Assembly (NCBI RefSeq): GCF_040267685.1
Contig: NZ_CP158367.1
Coordinates: forward strand, 1,364,001-1,428,000
Length of the DNA: 64,000 nucleotides
Direction: 5' to 3'
From: Proteinivorax tanatarense
Lineage (GTDB): Bacteria > Bacillota > Proteinivoracia > Proteinivoracales > Proteinivoracaceae
Shown here: in pieces, positions 55,051 through 64,000 of the stretch
Position numbering within the stretch: the stretch's first letter is position 1
Layout of the letters: the number at the start of each line of letters is the position of its first letter
The notes under the pieces: generated by a model
Seen by the model: the letters and a program-made list of their open reading frames with translations, nothing else
Told to the model about the DNA's origin: nothing
Database searches by the model: none
Made by a program: the position numbers and the translations under genes

Positions 55051-56158
55051 TGCATTATCACAAGAAGAAATAGACGCACTATTGTCCTCAGGTACGGAAG
55101 ATGACGGAACAGTTGAAATTAAGCCATGGGAAAGAGATGCTATAGGAGAAATTGGTAATATTTCTCTTGGAGCGGCAGCTACTAGCCTATCTTCATTGAT
55201 TAATCAAAAGGTTCAAATTACAACTCCATATGTTGAGTTAACAACTAAAAAGAAAATAGCCGAAGACCATCCAAAGCCTTGTATTACAACTGAGGTTAAC
55301 TACACCGAGGGGTTAGAGGGAGTGAATGTATTAATAATTGAACAAAGAGATGCTTCAATTATTGCTGACTTAATGTTAGGTGGGGATGGTCAAAACATTA
55401 AAGATGAAATTTCAGAGATGGAACTAAGTGCAGTCTCTGAAGCGATGAACCAAATGATGGGTGGTTCCGCTACTTCAATGTCAACGATGTTTGGTAAAAC
55501 CATCAATATTTCACCGCCGAAAACAGAAAAATTAGACTTGTCAGAAGAAAACATTAACGGCGCTCTTTCATCAGAAGATAAGGTGGTAAAAGTTGCTTTT
55601 AGAATGGTTATCGGAGATTTAATCGATAGCGTAATAATGCAGTTGATCCCTTTAGATTTTTTTGATGAATTAATTTCTAACTTATCATCAGAAGAACAAG
55701 ACGATCAACAGTCTGATGATACACAAACCAGTACTCCCCCTCAAACTGAAGAGAATAAAGAAGAGGAGGTAGAAGATACAATGAAACCCAAAAAAGATAG
55801 TGAGTTTGCTTTACCTGAAGATAAGCCACAAAAGACTGTAGATTATCAGAAAGTAGATTTTTCAGATTTAGAGTCTCAGCAGCCTAGTTCCAAAGAAGCT
55901 AAAAATATTGATTTGATAATGGATGTTCCTTTAGAAATAACCGTAGAACTTGGAAGAACAAAAAAGAAAATAAAAGACATTTTATCATTAGGCTCCGGAT
56001 CAATTATCGAACTGGAAAAAATGGCTGGAGAAGATGTGGATATTCTAGCAAACGGAAAGGTAATTGCCACTGGGGAAGTGGTTGTTATAAATGAAAACTT
56101 TGGAGTTAGAGTAACAAATATAATTACACCTATGGAAAGAGTAAAAAAATTACAATAA
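55043..56158 (+). CDS. fliY: Flagellar motor switch phosphatase FliY
   Basis: FliY replaces FliN in Firmicutes and dephosphorylates CheY-P at the motor. The 371-residue protein has an N-terminal LSQEEIDALLSSG peptide, a CheC-like domain with both D/SxxxExxN motifs (RDAIGEIGN and SAVSEAMNQ) intact, a long acidic linker (about 215-280, Gln/Glu/Asp-rich) and a C-terminal FliN/SPOA domain (DVPLEITVELGRTKKKI). Phosphatase activity is thus expected. Confidence 0.96.
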   Translation: MSDALSQEEIDALLSSGTEDDGTVEIKPWERDAIGEIGNISLGAAATSLSSLINQKVQITTPYVELTTKKKIAEDHPKPCITTEVNYTEGLEGVNVLIIEQRDASIIADLMLGGDGQNIKDEISEMELSAVSEAMNQMMGGSATSMSTMFGKTINISPPKTEKLDLSEENINGALSSEDKVVKVAFRMVIGDLIDSVIMQLIPLDFFDELISNLSSEEQDDQQSDDTQTSTPPQTEENKEEEVEDTMKPKKDSEFALPEDKPQKTVDYQKVDFSDLESQQPSSKEAKNIDLIMDVPLEITVELGRTKKKIKDILSLGSGSIIELEKMAGEDVDILANGKVIATGEVVVINENFGVRVTNIITPMERVKKLQ

Positions 56159-56175
56159 TTTTGGAGGTATGAAAA

Positions 56176-56538
56176 ATGAGTAAATCAGTACTTATTGTAG
56201 ATGATGCAGCTTTTATGAGAATGATGATTAAAGATATTCTATCAAAAAATGGATTTGAAGTTGTGGGAGAGGCAGCTAACGGGAAAGAAGCTGTTGAAAA
56301 ATACAAAGAGCTTACACCTGATTTGGTTACTATGGATATTACAATGCCGGAAATGGATGGTGTCCAAGCGTTGCAAGAAATTAAAAAAATAGACGACAGC
56401 GCAAAAGTTGTAATGTGTTCAGCTATGGGGCAGCAGGCTATGGTTATAGAAGCAATTCAAAATGGAGCTAAGGATTTTATTGTTAAACCTTTTCAAGGTG
56501 AGAGAGTACTAGAGGCAATTCAAAAAGCGTTAAGTTAG
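56176..56538 (+). CDS. cheY: Chemotaxis response regulator CheY
   Basis: A single-domain response regulator of 120 residues. Asp9-Asp10 bind magnesium, Asp54 (TMDITMPEMDG) is the phosphorylation site and Lys104 (IVKPF) is conserved. It binds FliM and, in Firmicutes, is dephosphorylated by FliY. CheA and CheW are not in the window and are probably downstream. Confidence 0.97.
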   Translation: MSKSVLIVDDAAFMRMMIKDILSKNGFEVVGEAANGKEAVEKYKELTPDLVTMDITMPEMDGVQALQEIKKIDDSAKVVMCSAMGQQAMVIEAIQNGAKDFIVKPFQGERVLEAIQKALS

Positions 56539-56549
56539 GAGATTAAATT

Positions 56550-56924
56550 ATGAGTTACTGGGCCTATCTTGGTCAAATAATGCTAGTTATTATTATTTTA
56601 ATTGCGTTAATAGTAGGTGCTGTAGTTTTAATAAAGTTTATAAATAAAAAGATGTCCGTTACCTCTAATAATACTATGGAGATTATAGACGGCATATCTA
56701 TAGCTCCAAATAAAGGGCTGTATTTAGTGAGGGTTGTGTCAAAATACTATTTATTAGGTGTAGGTGAATCTGTGAGATTAATCAAAGAAATAGATGATCC
56801 CTCAGAGGTTGACCTAATTAAAGAAATTAGCCATTCAACACAAGGAGCTAGTTTTGGGGATGGATTTTCTGAAACTTTAATGCAGCAGATCAATAAGATG
56901 AAATCAAATTCTAAGGGAGAGTAA
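56550..56924 (+). CDS. fliO: Flagellar biosynthetic protein FliO
   Basis: A 124-residue protein with one N-terminal membrane helix (about 8-30) and a small cytoplasmic domain ([32 protein letters not shown]). FliO helps assemble the FliP ring. It is called FliZ in Bacillus. Weak sequence conservation is normal. Confidence 0.9.
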   Translation: MSYWAYLGQIMLVIIILIALIVGAVVLIKFINKKMSVTSNNTMEIIDGISIAPNKGLYLVRVVSKYYLLGVGESVRLIKEIDDPSEVDLIKEISHSTQGASFGDGFSETLMQQINKMKSNSKGE

Positions 56925-56929
56925 GGGGA

Positions 56930-57688
56930 ATGACAAAAAAGCACTTGTTAATAATAGCTGTATTTTTAATGGCACTTTTTTTTATTAACTTGATTTTACC
57001 TTCACAAACAGCCCACGCTTTCCCATCTATTAACATCGATGTTGGTGAGGCAGAAGATCCTGAAGATATCTCCACATCATTACAAATACTTTTTTTGTTG
57101 ACCATATTATCTTTGGCACCTGCAATATTAATTTTGATGACATCTTTTACTAGAACAGTTATAGTACTATCCTTTGTTAGGAATGGATTAGCGACACAGC
57201 AGATGCCACCAAACCAGGTGTTAGTAGGATTAGCTTTATTTTTAACTTTTTTTGTTATGGCTCCGGTTTGGGGAGAGGTAAATGAAAATGCATTGCAACC
57301 TTATTTAGAAGGGGAATTAGAGCAAAACGAAGCCTTGGAAATTGCAATGGACCCTATACGTAGCTTTATGTTTAATCAAACAGGAGAAAAGGAAATAGCC
57401 CTATTTATTAATTTTTCAGATATAGAGGAAGTAAATGATCAAAGTGAGGTTCCCACATATGTCTTAATACCAGCTTTTGCAATAAGTGAGCTTAAAACAG
57501 CCTTTACCATAGGGTTTATAATCTATATACCTTTTTTGGTTATTGACATGGTTGTTGCCAGTACACTTATGTCAATGGGTATGATGATGCTTCCGCCAGT
57601 AATGATTTCTTTACCTTTTAAGATATTATTGTTTGTTTTAGCTGATGGGTGGAACCTTGTTATAAGTTCTTTACTTCAAAGTTTTTAA
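56930..57688 (+). CDS. fliP: Flagellar export gate protein FliP
   Basis: FliP is the main pore subunit of the export gate. The 252-residue protein has a cleavable signal peptide (cleavage probably after AHA near 30) and four membrane segments; [21 protein letters not shown] and [19 protein letters not shown] are diagnostic. Confidence 0.97.
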   Translation: MTKKHLLIIAVFLMALFFINLILPSQTAHAFPSINIDVGEAEDPEDISTSLQILFLLTILSLAPAILILMTSFTRTVIVLSFVRNGLATQQMPPNQVLVGLALFLTFFVMAPVWGEVNENALQPYLEGELEQNEALEIAMDPIRSFMFNQTGEKEIALFINFSDIEEVNDQSEVPTYVLIPAFAISELKTAFTIGFIIYIPFLVIDMVVASTLMSMGMMMLPPVMISLPFKILLFVLADGWNLVISSLLQSF

Positions 57689-57702
57689 AGGAGATGAAAT
57701 AA

Positions 57703-57975
57703 TTGGGTCCAGAACTAGTCATTGATTTGGGTCGTGAAGCACTTATTATGATATTGCTTATAGCAGCTCCAATGCTAGGTCTAGCCCTAGCGGTGGGTCT
57801 TTCTGTGAGTATTTTTCAAGCTACTACACAAATACAAGAACAAACGTTGGCATTTATACCTAAAATTGTAGCAGTTTTGCTTGCGGTTTTGATATTTGGT
57901 CCCTGGATGTTAACTCTATTAGTTGAATATGCAGTAGAGATGTTTAGCATGATTCCTACAATAGTGGGGCAGTAA
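57703..57975 (+). CDS. fliQ: Flagellar export gate protein FliQ
   Basis: A 90-residue two-helix membrane protein: APMLGLALAVGLSVSIFQATTQIQEQTLAFIPK is split across the first helix and loop that build the gate. TTG start behind AAAGGAGATG. Confidence 0.96.
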   Translation: MGPELVIDLGREALIMILLIAAPMLGLALAVGLSVSIFQATTQIQEQTLAFIPKIVAVLLAVLIFGPWMLTLLVEYAVEMFSMIPTIVGQ

Positions 57976-57977
57976 AT

Positions 57978-58757
57978 ATGGAAATTTTACAACTTATTGA
58001 TGAAAAATTCATTACTTTTCTTCTACTATTAGTACGCTTTAGTGGTTTGTTTTTAGGGACACCGATATTTGGTGCAAGAAACACTCCCAATATTTTAAAA
58101 GTTGGTTTTGCTTTCTTTTGTTCAATAATAGTTTTGCCAAGTCAAAATGCTGGTATTCATCTTGATGAGGTAGGACTTGCTCTTTTTATACTGGTGATAA
58201 AAGAGCTGTTAATAGGGCTAGTTATTGGATATATAAGTATACTGATATTTTCTTGTTTACAATTTGCAGGGCAATTTATAGACGTTCAAATGGGGTTTGG
58301 TATTGCTAATGTAATTGATCCTCAAAACGGGAATCCCATACCCTTAATTGGTAATTTCAAGTATACGCTAGCGTTGTTACTTTTTTTGCAGATTGATGGA
58401 CATCATATGCTTATTGCAGGCCTATTCAAAAGTTTAGAGGTAATGCCCTTAGGACAAGTTGAGTTGCCCCAAGGGTTATACCCTTTTATTTTTAGTTTGT
58501 TTATTGAAATGTTTTGGATTAGTCTTCATATAGGACTTCCTATTATCGGCACTTTATTTTGCGTTAATATAGGTCTGGGTTTAGTTGCTAGGACAGTTCC
58601 TCAAATAAATGTATTTGTTGTTGGAATACCTCTGAAAATAATTGTAGGACTCGCAACATTGATACTTGTATTTCCTTTTTATATTAACGTAGTTATAAAT
58701 TTGTTTCAGAATTTGCTGGAAAATATCACACAATTTTTAATTATTTTAGGCGGTTAA
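57978..58757 (+). CDS. fliR: Flagellar export gate protein FliR
   Basis: A 259-residue polytopic protein of the gate complex; GTPIFGARNTPNILKVGFA and GQFIDVQMGFGIANVIDPQ are characteristic. It begins two bases after fliQ and ends just before flhB. Confidence 0.96.
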   Translation: MEILQLIDEKFITFLLLLVRFSGLFLGTPIFGARNTPNILKVGFAFFCSIIVLPSQNAGIHLDEVGLALFILVIKELLIGLVIGYISILIFSCLQFAGQFIDVQMGFGIANVIDPQNGNPIPLIGNFKYTLALLLFLQIDGHHMLIAGLFKSLEVMPLGQVELPQGLYPFIFSLFIEMFWISLHIGLPIIGTLFCVNIGLGLVARTVPQINVFVVGIPLKIIVGLATLILVFPFYINVVINLFQNLLENITQFLIILGG

Positions 58758-58762
58758 AAGAA

Positions 58763-59854
58763 ATGGATAACTTTAAGTTTAATTTGCAGTTATTTTCGCA
58801 AGAGAAGACTGAAAAGGCTACTCCTAAAAAGCGTAAAGATGCTAGAAAAAAAGGACAGGTACTTAAAAGTCCTGAGGTTAGCTCCGCGTTTATTTTGCTA
58901 GTCTCCTTTTCAATTTTACACTTTTGGACTCCAATTATGTTTGGGCGAATAGTGGGAATTATGGAACTGAGTTTAACTGAGTATTTTCATACTACACTTG
59001 AACCGATTTTTGCCTATCAGATAATTGCAAACATGATTATCGAAGGAATAATAATGTTTGCTCCTATAGCAATAGGGATTATTATTGTGGGTATTTTAAC
59101 AAATTATTTGCAAGTAGGCTTCTTACTGACTGCAGAGCCGCTTAAGATGAAGCTGTCTAAGCTAAACCCTATAGAAGGTGCCAAAAAAATATTTTCTAAA
59201 AAAGCAATAATCCAGCTAGTTAAATCTTTATTGAAAGTTGGATTTATTGGTTCAATAGTTTATTTGTTATTAAAAAGATTTTTTGATCAGATATATGTAT
59301 TGTGGGAAGTAGATTTTTTAGTGGGTGTTTCTCATATTGGCAGTACTACTACAAAGATAGCTCTCTTTTCGGGGGCAGCGATGATATTAATAGCTATAAT
59401 AGATTATATATCTCAATGGTTTGAGTTTGAGAAAAATTTAAAAATGAGTAAACAAGAAGTAAAAGATGAACACAAGCAAGTAGAAGGTGATCCTCAAGTT
59501 AAGGGGAAGATAAAAGAACAACAAAGATCTATGGCTATGAGTAGGATGATGCAAGATGTTCCTAAGGCAGATGTTGTTATTACAAATCCGACCCACTTTG
59601 CCATAGCTATAAAATATGATCAAAACTCAAAAGGAGCTCCAAAAGTTGTAGCCAAAGGCAAAAACCATGTTGCCCAAAAAATTAAGGAAATAGCTGAAAA
59701 AGAAGATATAGTTATGTATGAGGATGTAAAACTTGCAAGAGCCCTTTATAAGTCTGTGGATATAGGTGAGCAGATACCTTATGAATTTTATAAAGCAGTA
59801 GCAGAAGTGTTAGCTTTTGTATACAGATTAAAAGGGAATGTTGGTAATTTCTAA
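58763..59854 (+). CDS. flhB: Flagellar export switch protein FlhB
   Basis: FlhB sets substrate specificity of export and is autocleaved. The 363-residue protein has four membrane helices, the cytoplasmic helix MSKQEVKDEHKQVEGDP and the self-cleavage NPTH motif (Asn275-His278). The switch partner FliK is in the same operon. Confidence 0.98.
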   Translation: MDNFKFNLQLFSQEKTEKATPKKRKDARKKGQVLKSPEVSSAFILLVSFSILHFWTPIMFGRIVGIMELSLTEYFHTTLEPIFAYQIIANMIIEGIIMFAPIAIGIIIVGILTNYLQVGFLLTAEPLKMKLSKLNPIEGAKKIFSKKAIIQLVKSLLKVGFIGSIVYLLLKRFFDQIYVLWEVDFLVGVSHIGSTTTKIALFSGAAMILIAIIDYISQWFEFEKNLKMSKQEVKDEHKQVEGDPQVKGKIKEQQRSMAMSRMMQDVPKADVVITNPTHFAIAIKYDQNSKGAPKVVAKGKNHVAQKIKEIAEKEDIVMYEDVKLARALYKSVDIGEQIPYEFYKAVAEVLAFVYRLKGNVGNF

Positions 59855-59876
59855 GAGCTTGAGGAGTGGAAAATAT

Positions 59877-61919
59877 ATGAAAATAGCTGAATATGGTTTT
59901 GTCATTATTATAATAATGATAATTATGATGATGATAATACCCGTACACCCAACCTTATTAAGTATTTTAATAGTCATAAATATATCACTAGCTTTGACTA
60001 TTTTATTGACAACGATGCAAATAAAAGAGCCTCTTGAATTTGCTATATTTCCTTCTGTTTTGCTGATAACAACCTTGTTTAGATTGGCTTTAAATGTTTC
60101 TTCCACAAGGCTAATATTAAATGAAGCAGATGCTGGACAGGTTATAGAAGCTTTTGGTGATTTTGTTGTTGGTGGTAATGCAATAGTAGGATTTATTGTT
60201 TTTGTTATTTTAGTAATAATACAGTTTATTGTAATTACAAAAGGTGCAGAACGGGTAGCGGAAGTTGGGGCTAGGTTTACGTTAGATGCCATGCCTGGGA
60301 AACAAATGGCTATAGATGCTGATTTAAATGCAGGACTAATTACAGAACAGGAAGCAAAAAAGAGAAGAAAAGACATCCAGAGGGAAGCGGATTTTTACGG
60401 TGCAATGGATGGAGCTAGTAAGTTCGTTAAAGGAGATGCCATAGCAGGAATTATAATTACACTGATTAACATAGGAGCTGGCTTTGTTATAGGTATGGTT
60501 AGTCATGGTTTAGATTTTCAAGAATCTATGAATACCTTTATGTTACTTTCCGTAGGAGACGGATTGGTAAGTCAAATCCCTGCTCTTTTAATTTCTGCAG
60601 CAACCGGTATAACAGTTACAAGAGCAGCATCAGAAGATACTTTAGGCAATGACTTTATTGGTCAAATATTCTCTAACTCTAAAGTTACATATATAATTGC
60701 AGCGCTGTTATTGGTTTTTGCCATAACACCGGGATTACCTGCTGTCCCTTTTTTAATAATCTCTATTTTATTTTTTGTAGCAGGTTTCCTATCACGACGA
60801 TCACAAGCAAAGCAAGAAGAACAGCTTCTAGCTCAGGAGCAGTCTGCTGCGGCCAGTGATGATTTAGAAGAGGCAAAACCAGAATCTGTGCTGAACCTTC
60901 TTCAAGTTGATCCGTTAGAGTTAGAATTTGGATATGGCTTAATTTCAATTTTTGATGCTGAGCAGGGAGGGGATTTACTTGATAGGGTGGTAATGATTAG
61001 AAGACAGTGTGCTATGGATTTAGGGCTTGTAGTACCTATTGTCAGAATAAGGGATAATATACAATTGCCATCTAATGAGTATGTTATTAAAATTAAAGGT
61101 GCTGAAGTAGCTAGGGCCGAGATTCAACCTGAGAAGTTGATGGCTATGGATCCTGGAACAGCAACTGAAGCAATAGATGGTAAAGAGACTGTAGAACCAT
61201 CTTTCGGTCTTTCTGCACTTTGGATTGATACCGACGATAGAGAAAAAGCGGAAACTTTGGGCTATACAGTTGTTGATCCTCCCTCAATAATTGCAACCCA
61301 CTTAACCGAAGTAATAAAGCAGCACGGTCATGAATTGTTAGGACGCCAAGAAGTTAAAACTCTTTTAGATAATGTTAAAAAGACTAATAGTGCAGTTGTC
61401 GATGAACTAGTTCCCAATCAGCTAAGTATAGGTGATGTTCAAAAGGTATTATGTAACTTACTAAATGAAGGAATTAGTATTAAAGATTTAATCACGATTT
61501 TAGAGCAGTTAGCAGACTATGCTCCAATAACAAAGGATCCTGATATGTTGACAGAATATGCAAGACAGGGTCTTCAGCGACAAATATCAAACTTAGTAAA
61601 AGAGCTAGGCTCACCAATTCCAGTTATCACCTTGGACCCGCAATTGGAACAACTTATTAATGATTCTATTCAGCAAACTGATCAGGGTAATTACCTTTCA
61701 ATAGACCCCGATAATACGCAAAGTATCGTTAATAATTTTTCCACCACTTATGAGGATTTACTAGCCAAAGGTTACCAACCTGTTGTGTTAACTGCACCAT
61801 TGATTAGACTTTATTTTAGAAAAATTATAGAAAGTAACTACCCTCATGTCTCTGTTTTTTCATTTAATGAACTGGACAATAAACTTGATATCCAGGCTGT
61901 AGGAGTGGTAAAACTATGA
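59877..61919 (+). CDS. flhA: Flagellar export gate protein FlhA
   Basis: FlhA forms the nonameric export ring. The 680-residue protein has about eight N-terminal helices, the FHIPEP motif region (FALNVSSTRLILNE-like, SRFTLDAMPGKQMAIDADLNAG) and a large cytoplasmic domain. Helix one is an odd run of Ile and Met encoded by ATA/ATT/ATG repeats. The ATG at 59877 follows GAGGAGTGG; an upstream in-frame start overlapping flhB is rejected. It overlaps flhF by four bases. Confidence 0.98.
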   Translation: MKIAEYGFVIIIIMIIMMMIIPVHPTLLSILIVINISLALTILLTTMQIKEPLEFAIFPSVLLITTLFRLALNVSSTRLILNEADAGQVIEAFGDFVVGGNAIVGFIVFVILVIIQFIVITKGAERVAEVGARFTLDAMPGKQMAIDADLNAGLITEQEAKKRRKDIQREADFYGAMDGASKFVKGDAIAGIIITLINIGAGFVIGMVSHGLDFQESMNTFMLLSVGDGLVSQIPALLISAATGITVTRAASEDTLGNDFIGQIFSNSKVTYIIAALLLVFAITPGLPAVPFLIISILFFVAGFLSRRSQAKQEEQLLAQEQSAAASDDLEEAKPESVLNLLQVDPLELEFGYGLISIFDAEQGGDLLDRVVMIRRQCAMDLGLVVPIVRIRDNIQLPSNEYVIKIKGAEVARAEIQPEKLMAMDPGTATEAIDGKETVEPSFGLSALWIDTDDREKAETLGYTVVDPPSIIATHLTEVIKQHGHELLGRQEVKTLLDNVKKTNSAVVDELVPNQLSIGDVQKVLCNLLNEGISIKDLITILEQLADYAPITKDPDMLTEYARQGLQRQISNLVKELGSPIPVITLDPQLEQLINDSIQQTDQGNYLSIDPDNTQSIVNNFSTTYEDLLAKGYQPVVLTAPLIRLYFRKIIESNYPHVSVFSFNELDNKLDIQAVGVVKL

Positions 61920-63025
61920 AAATTCGCAAATACAATGTAAGTAGTTTATCAGAAGCAAAATCGATGATTCTTCGTGATTTAGGTAAGGATGCTATTATTG
62001 TACAAACTAACAAAGTAAAAGCTCCTGGACTTAAAGGTTTTTTTGGCAAAAAAAACTTTGAAGTTCTAGCCGCTTTAGACGGCAAAACAAAGTATCAACC
62101 TAAACAACCACAGCAACCACAGTTAAAAGTTCAGCATAAAAATTCAAAATCAGTAGATTATGAAGAAATAAAAAGAGAATTGCAGGAAAATAACGAGTTG
62201 ATTGCGAAATTAATAAGTGAAAACAAAAATACTTCTAATGATCAGTTCTTTGGTGAGTATAATCAATTATTTAATTTTTTAGTTGGAAATGGTGTTCAAA
62301 AACAAATTGCCTATGATTTAATAGTGGAGTTAACAGAAATAAATAAAAGCTCATCCTGCAACTTAAAGGATGAACTAAAAATTTTAATGGAGAATAAAAT
62401 TAAGGCAACCCAAAACAAAGTGTCATCAGTTTTTGATAAAAGCACCATAGCTTTAGTAGGACCAACAGGTGTGGGCAAAACAACTTCTATTGCAAAATTA
62501 GCAGCAAATGCAGTAGTTGCTGAAGGTAATGAAATAGGCTTAATCACCTTAGATACTTATCGCATTGCAGCTACCGAACAACTAAAAACTTATGGGGATA
62601 TAATTGATGTGCCTGTTACAGTAGCATATAATCATTCACAGTTTAAAGAAAAAATGCGAGAGTTGGCTAATAAAGATAATGTTTTTATCGATACAGCGGG
62701 GCGTAGCCATAAAAATCAAGAGCAGCTTGAAGAGCAAAAATCGTATTTTGACTATCATAATGTAGATCTTACATTACTAGTTGTAAGCCTTAATGTATCT
62801 TTTGAGCAACAAAAAAAGATTTTTGAAGCATATAGCTTTTTTAAACCCCAAGGGTTCATTGTAACCAAAACAGATGAAGCTGACTTTTATGGAAATTTAT
62901 ATAACTTAATTTGTGAATTTAAATTACCTATTTATTATCTAACCACTGGTCAAAGTGTACCCGATGATATAACAAAATGTTGCTGTGAACATGTTGTTGA
63001 ACAAGTTTTAGAAGGTGACAAATAG
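61916..63025 (+). CDS. flhF: Flagellar placement GTPase FlhF
   Basis: FlhF is an SRP-type GTPase that places flagella and helps recruit FliF. The 369-residue protein has the basic N-terminal domain (KYNVSSLSEAKSMILRDLG), a glutamine/proline linker (about 60-75), the P-loop GPTGVGKTT (182-190), DTYRIAATEQL and DTAGRSHKN. The ATG overlaps the flhA stop by four bases. Confidence 0.97.
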   Translation: MKIRKYNVSSLSEAKSMILRDLGKDAIIVQTNKVKAPGLKGFFGKKNFEVLAALDGKTKYQPKQPQQPQLKVQHKNSKSVDYEEIKRELQENNELIAKLISENKNTSNDQFFGEYNQLFNFLVGNGVQKQIAYDLIVELTEINKSSSCNLKDELKILMENKIKATQNKVSSVFDKSTIALVGPTGVGKTTSIAKLAANAVVAEGNEIGLITLDTYRIAATEQLKTYGDIIDVPVTVAYNHSQFKEKMRELANKDNVFIDTAGRSHKNQEQLEEQKSYFDYHNVDLTLLVVSLNVSFEQQKKIFEAYSFFKPQGFIVTKTDEADFYGNLYNLICEFKLPIYYLTTGQSVPDDITKCCCEHVVEQVLEGDK

Positions 63026-63892
63026 ATGGACCAAGCCCAAAAACTTCGCGAATTAGTTCGAGGTAAACCCTTTAATACAGTACAAAATAGCAACAAAAAA
63101 AGCGAAACTGAGATAATTACCATAACTAGTGGAAAAGGTGGAGTTGGCAAAAGTAATACCTCTGTTAATCTGGCATGTTCGTTGGCAGAGAATGAAAAAA
63201 AAGTTTTGATTATTGATGTAGATATAGGGTTAGGGAATACAGATCTACTCCTAGGAGTATACCCTAAGTTCTCATTGATGCAGTTTTTAAAAGGAGATTG
63301 TTCTCTAGACCAAGCGATTATGAATATTTATGATAATGTAGATTTAATAGCGGGAGGAGAACTATCAACAGATGATTCATTATTAAGCAAAGGCGATAAA
63401 AACTTAATTACTACTAACCTGGAAAAACTAAGAGTTTATGATTATGTAATTTTTGATACTGGAGCTGGTATTTCTTCTAATGTTACGTACTTTTGTTTAG
63501 CTGCTGATAGAGTGTTAGTTTTAACTACACCGGAACCCACCGCGATAACAGATGCTTATGCCTTGATTAAATCGTTATATAATCAATCAAACGAAGTTCA
63601 AATAGAGATTGTTGTAAATAAAGCATCTACAGAGCATGAAGGTAAATTGACTGGAAAAAAGCTAATAACAGTTTCTAAGAAGTTTTTATCTCAACAGCCA
63701 ATATATTTAGGATTTATTTTAGAAGATAAAGCTGTTACAAATGCGGTTAGAAAACAAGTGCCTTATGTCAAAGAGTATCCTTCTAGCCCTGCTAGTAAAT
63801 CTGTTTGCAAATTGGCTGCCAATTTAACTGGTAACCAAAATATAAATCCCAAAAAGCGGGTAGGGTTTCTTGCATCATTATTTAAAAGATAA
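63026..63892 (+). CDS. flhG: Flagellar number regulator FlhG (YlxH, MinD-like ATPase)
   Basis: FlhG controls flagellar number and activates FlhF GTP hydrolysis. The 288-residue MinD-like protein has the activator motif DQAQKLREL at the N-terminus, a deviant Walker A GKGGVGKS (36-43), IDVDIGLGN and a basic C-terminal membrane-targeting end (KKRVGFLASLFKR). ATG follows the flhF stop with no gap. Confidence 0.97.
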   Translation: MDQAQKLRELVRGKPFNTVQNSNKKSETEIITITSGKGGVGKSNTSVNLACSLAENEKKVLIIDVDIGLGNTDLLLGVYPKFSLMQFLKGDCSLDQAIMNIYDNVDLIAGGELSTDDSLLSKGDKNLITTNLEKLRVYDYVIFDTGAGISSNVTYFCLAADRVLVLTTPEPTAITDAYALIKSLYNQSNEVQIEIVVNKASTEHEGKLTGKKLITVSKKFLSQQPIYLGFILEDKAVTNAVRKQVPYVKEYPSSPASKSVCKLAANLTGNQNINPKKRVGFLASLFKR

Positions 63893-63903
63893 AGGTGGTC
63901 ATG

Positions 63904-64000
63904 ATGGAAAAGAGAGGTTTTTATAGAATAAGCTTGGCTCATAAAATTGAGTATGTAAAGTTAGACCCTACTACACTTAATGTTACTTCAAGCTCGCAAG
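63904..64000 (+). CDS. Partial gene after flhG (possible flagellar brake protein)
   Basis: The first 32 codons of a frame starting at the ATG at 63904 (or 63901), behind AAGGTGG, run off the window. The visible peptide (MEKRGFYRISLAHKIEYVKLD...) has no diagnostic motif. In clostridial flagellar operons a PilZ-domain (YcgR-type) protein or cheB often follows flhG, but the identity is unproven. Confidence 0.6.
   Translation, partial: MEKRGFYRISLAHKIEYVKLDPTTLNVTSSSQ

Noticed and set aside
59828-60376. 182-residue open frame antisense to flhB/flhA
   Set aside because: Shadow of the Ile/Met-rich flhA start (poly-Ile run); no motif or promoter.
1-64000. CRISPR arrays, insertion sequences, prophage, tRNA or rRNA genes
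   Set aside because: No regularly spaced repeats, transposase or integrase (other than XerC) genes, or clover-leaf genes were seen.

Overview
The window is a continuous stretch of chromosome from a low-GC, flagellated, Gram-positive (Firmicutes) bacterium. AGGAGG-type ribosome-binding sites, frequent TTG and GTG starts, sigma-A promoters of the TTGACA/TATAAT type, CodY, YlxM, RbgA, YlbJ/K/L and TmcAL all point that way. Gene order follows the Bacillus/Clostridia backbone (rsmD-coaD-ylbJKLM; yceD-rpmF-plsX-acpP-rnc-smc-ftsY; ylxM-ffh-rpsP-khpA-rimM-trmD-rplS-lepB-rbgA-rnhB; dprA-topA-trmFO-xerC-codY-flgB...). Acetate kinase, three M42 aminopeptidases, methylglyoxal synthase and a radical-SAM aminomutase suggest an anaerobic, peptide-using member of Clostridia. 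The aminomutase carries the residues of glutamate 2,3-aminomutase, so beta-glutamate may serve as an osmolyte and the organism may live in salty or alkaline water. That last step is inference.

Layout. 1-5124: end of rsmD, coaD, ylbJ (opposite strand), ylbK, ylbL and tmcAL (opposite strand). 5303-14574: ackA, yceD, rpmF, plsX, acpP, rnc, smc, ftsY and an ECF-like sigma factor. 14684-20501: SRP and translation block (ylxM, ffh, rpsP, khpA, rimM, trmD, rplS), two signal peptidases and rbgA. 20502-20942: a 440-base gap with RNA-like structure but no recognisable gene. 20943-26409: rnhB, HD-GYP, yraN, yifB/comM, PAP2 phosphatase, mnmM, pgsA. 26474-29524: three tandem M42 peptidases. 29766-35292: a small putative nuclease divergent from mgsA, then an amidohydrolase, argS and the aminomutase. 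35459-41817: dprA, topA, trmFO, xerC, codY. 42005-64000: a 22-kb flagellar operon from flgB to flhG, continuing past the window edge.

How the genes work together. The first half is housekeeping: CoA, phospholipid and acyl-carrier supply, ribosome assembly, protein targeting and secretion, tRNA modification, and chromosome organisation. The flagellar operon encodes, in order, the rod (FlgB, FlgC, FliE), MS ring (FliF), switch (FliG, FliM, FliY), export ATPase complex (FliH, FliI, FliJ), stator chaperone MotE, hook control (FliK, FlgD, FlgE, FlbD), stator (MotA, MotB, FliL), CheY, the export gate (FliO, FliP, FliQ, FliR, FlhB, FlhA) and the placement proteins FlhF and FlhG. I see no prophage, insertion sequence, CRISPR array, rRNA or tRNA. 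No dedicated unknown multi-gene system is evident. The most unusual elements are the structured rbgA-rnhB gap, a probable ATT start for rnhB, the orphan sigma factor after ftsY, the mgsA promoter buried in a divergent nuclease-like gene, and the aminomutase specificity.
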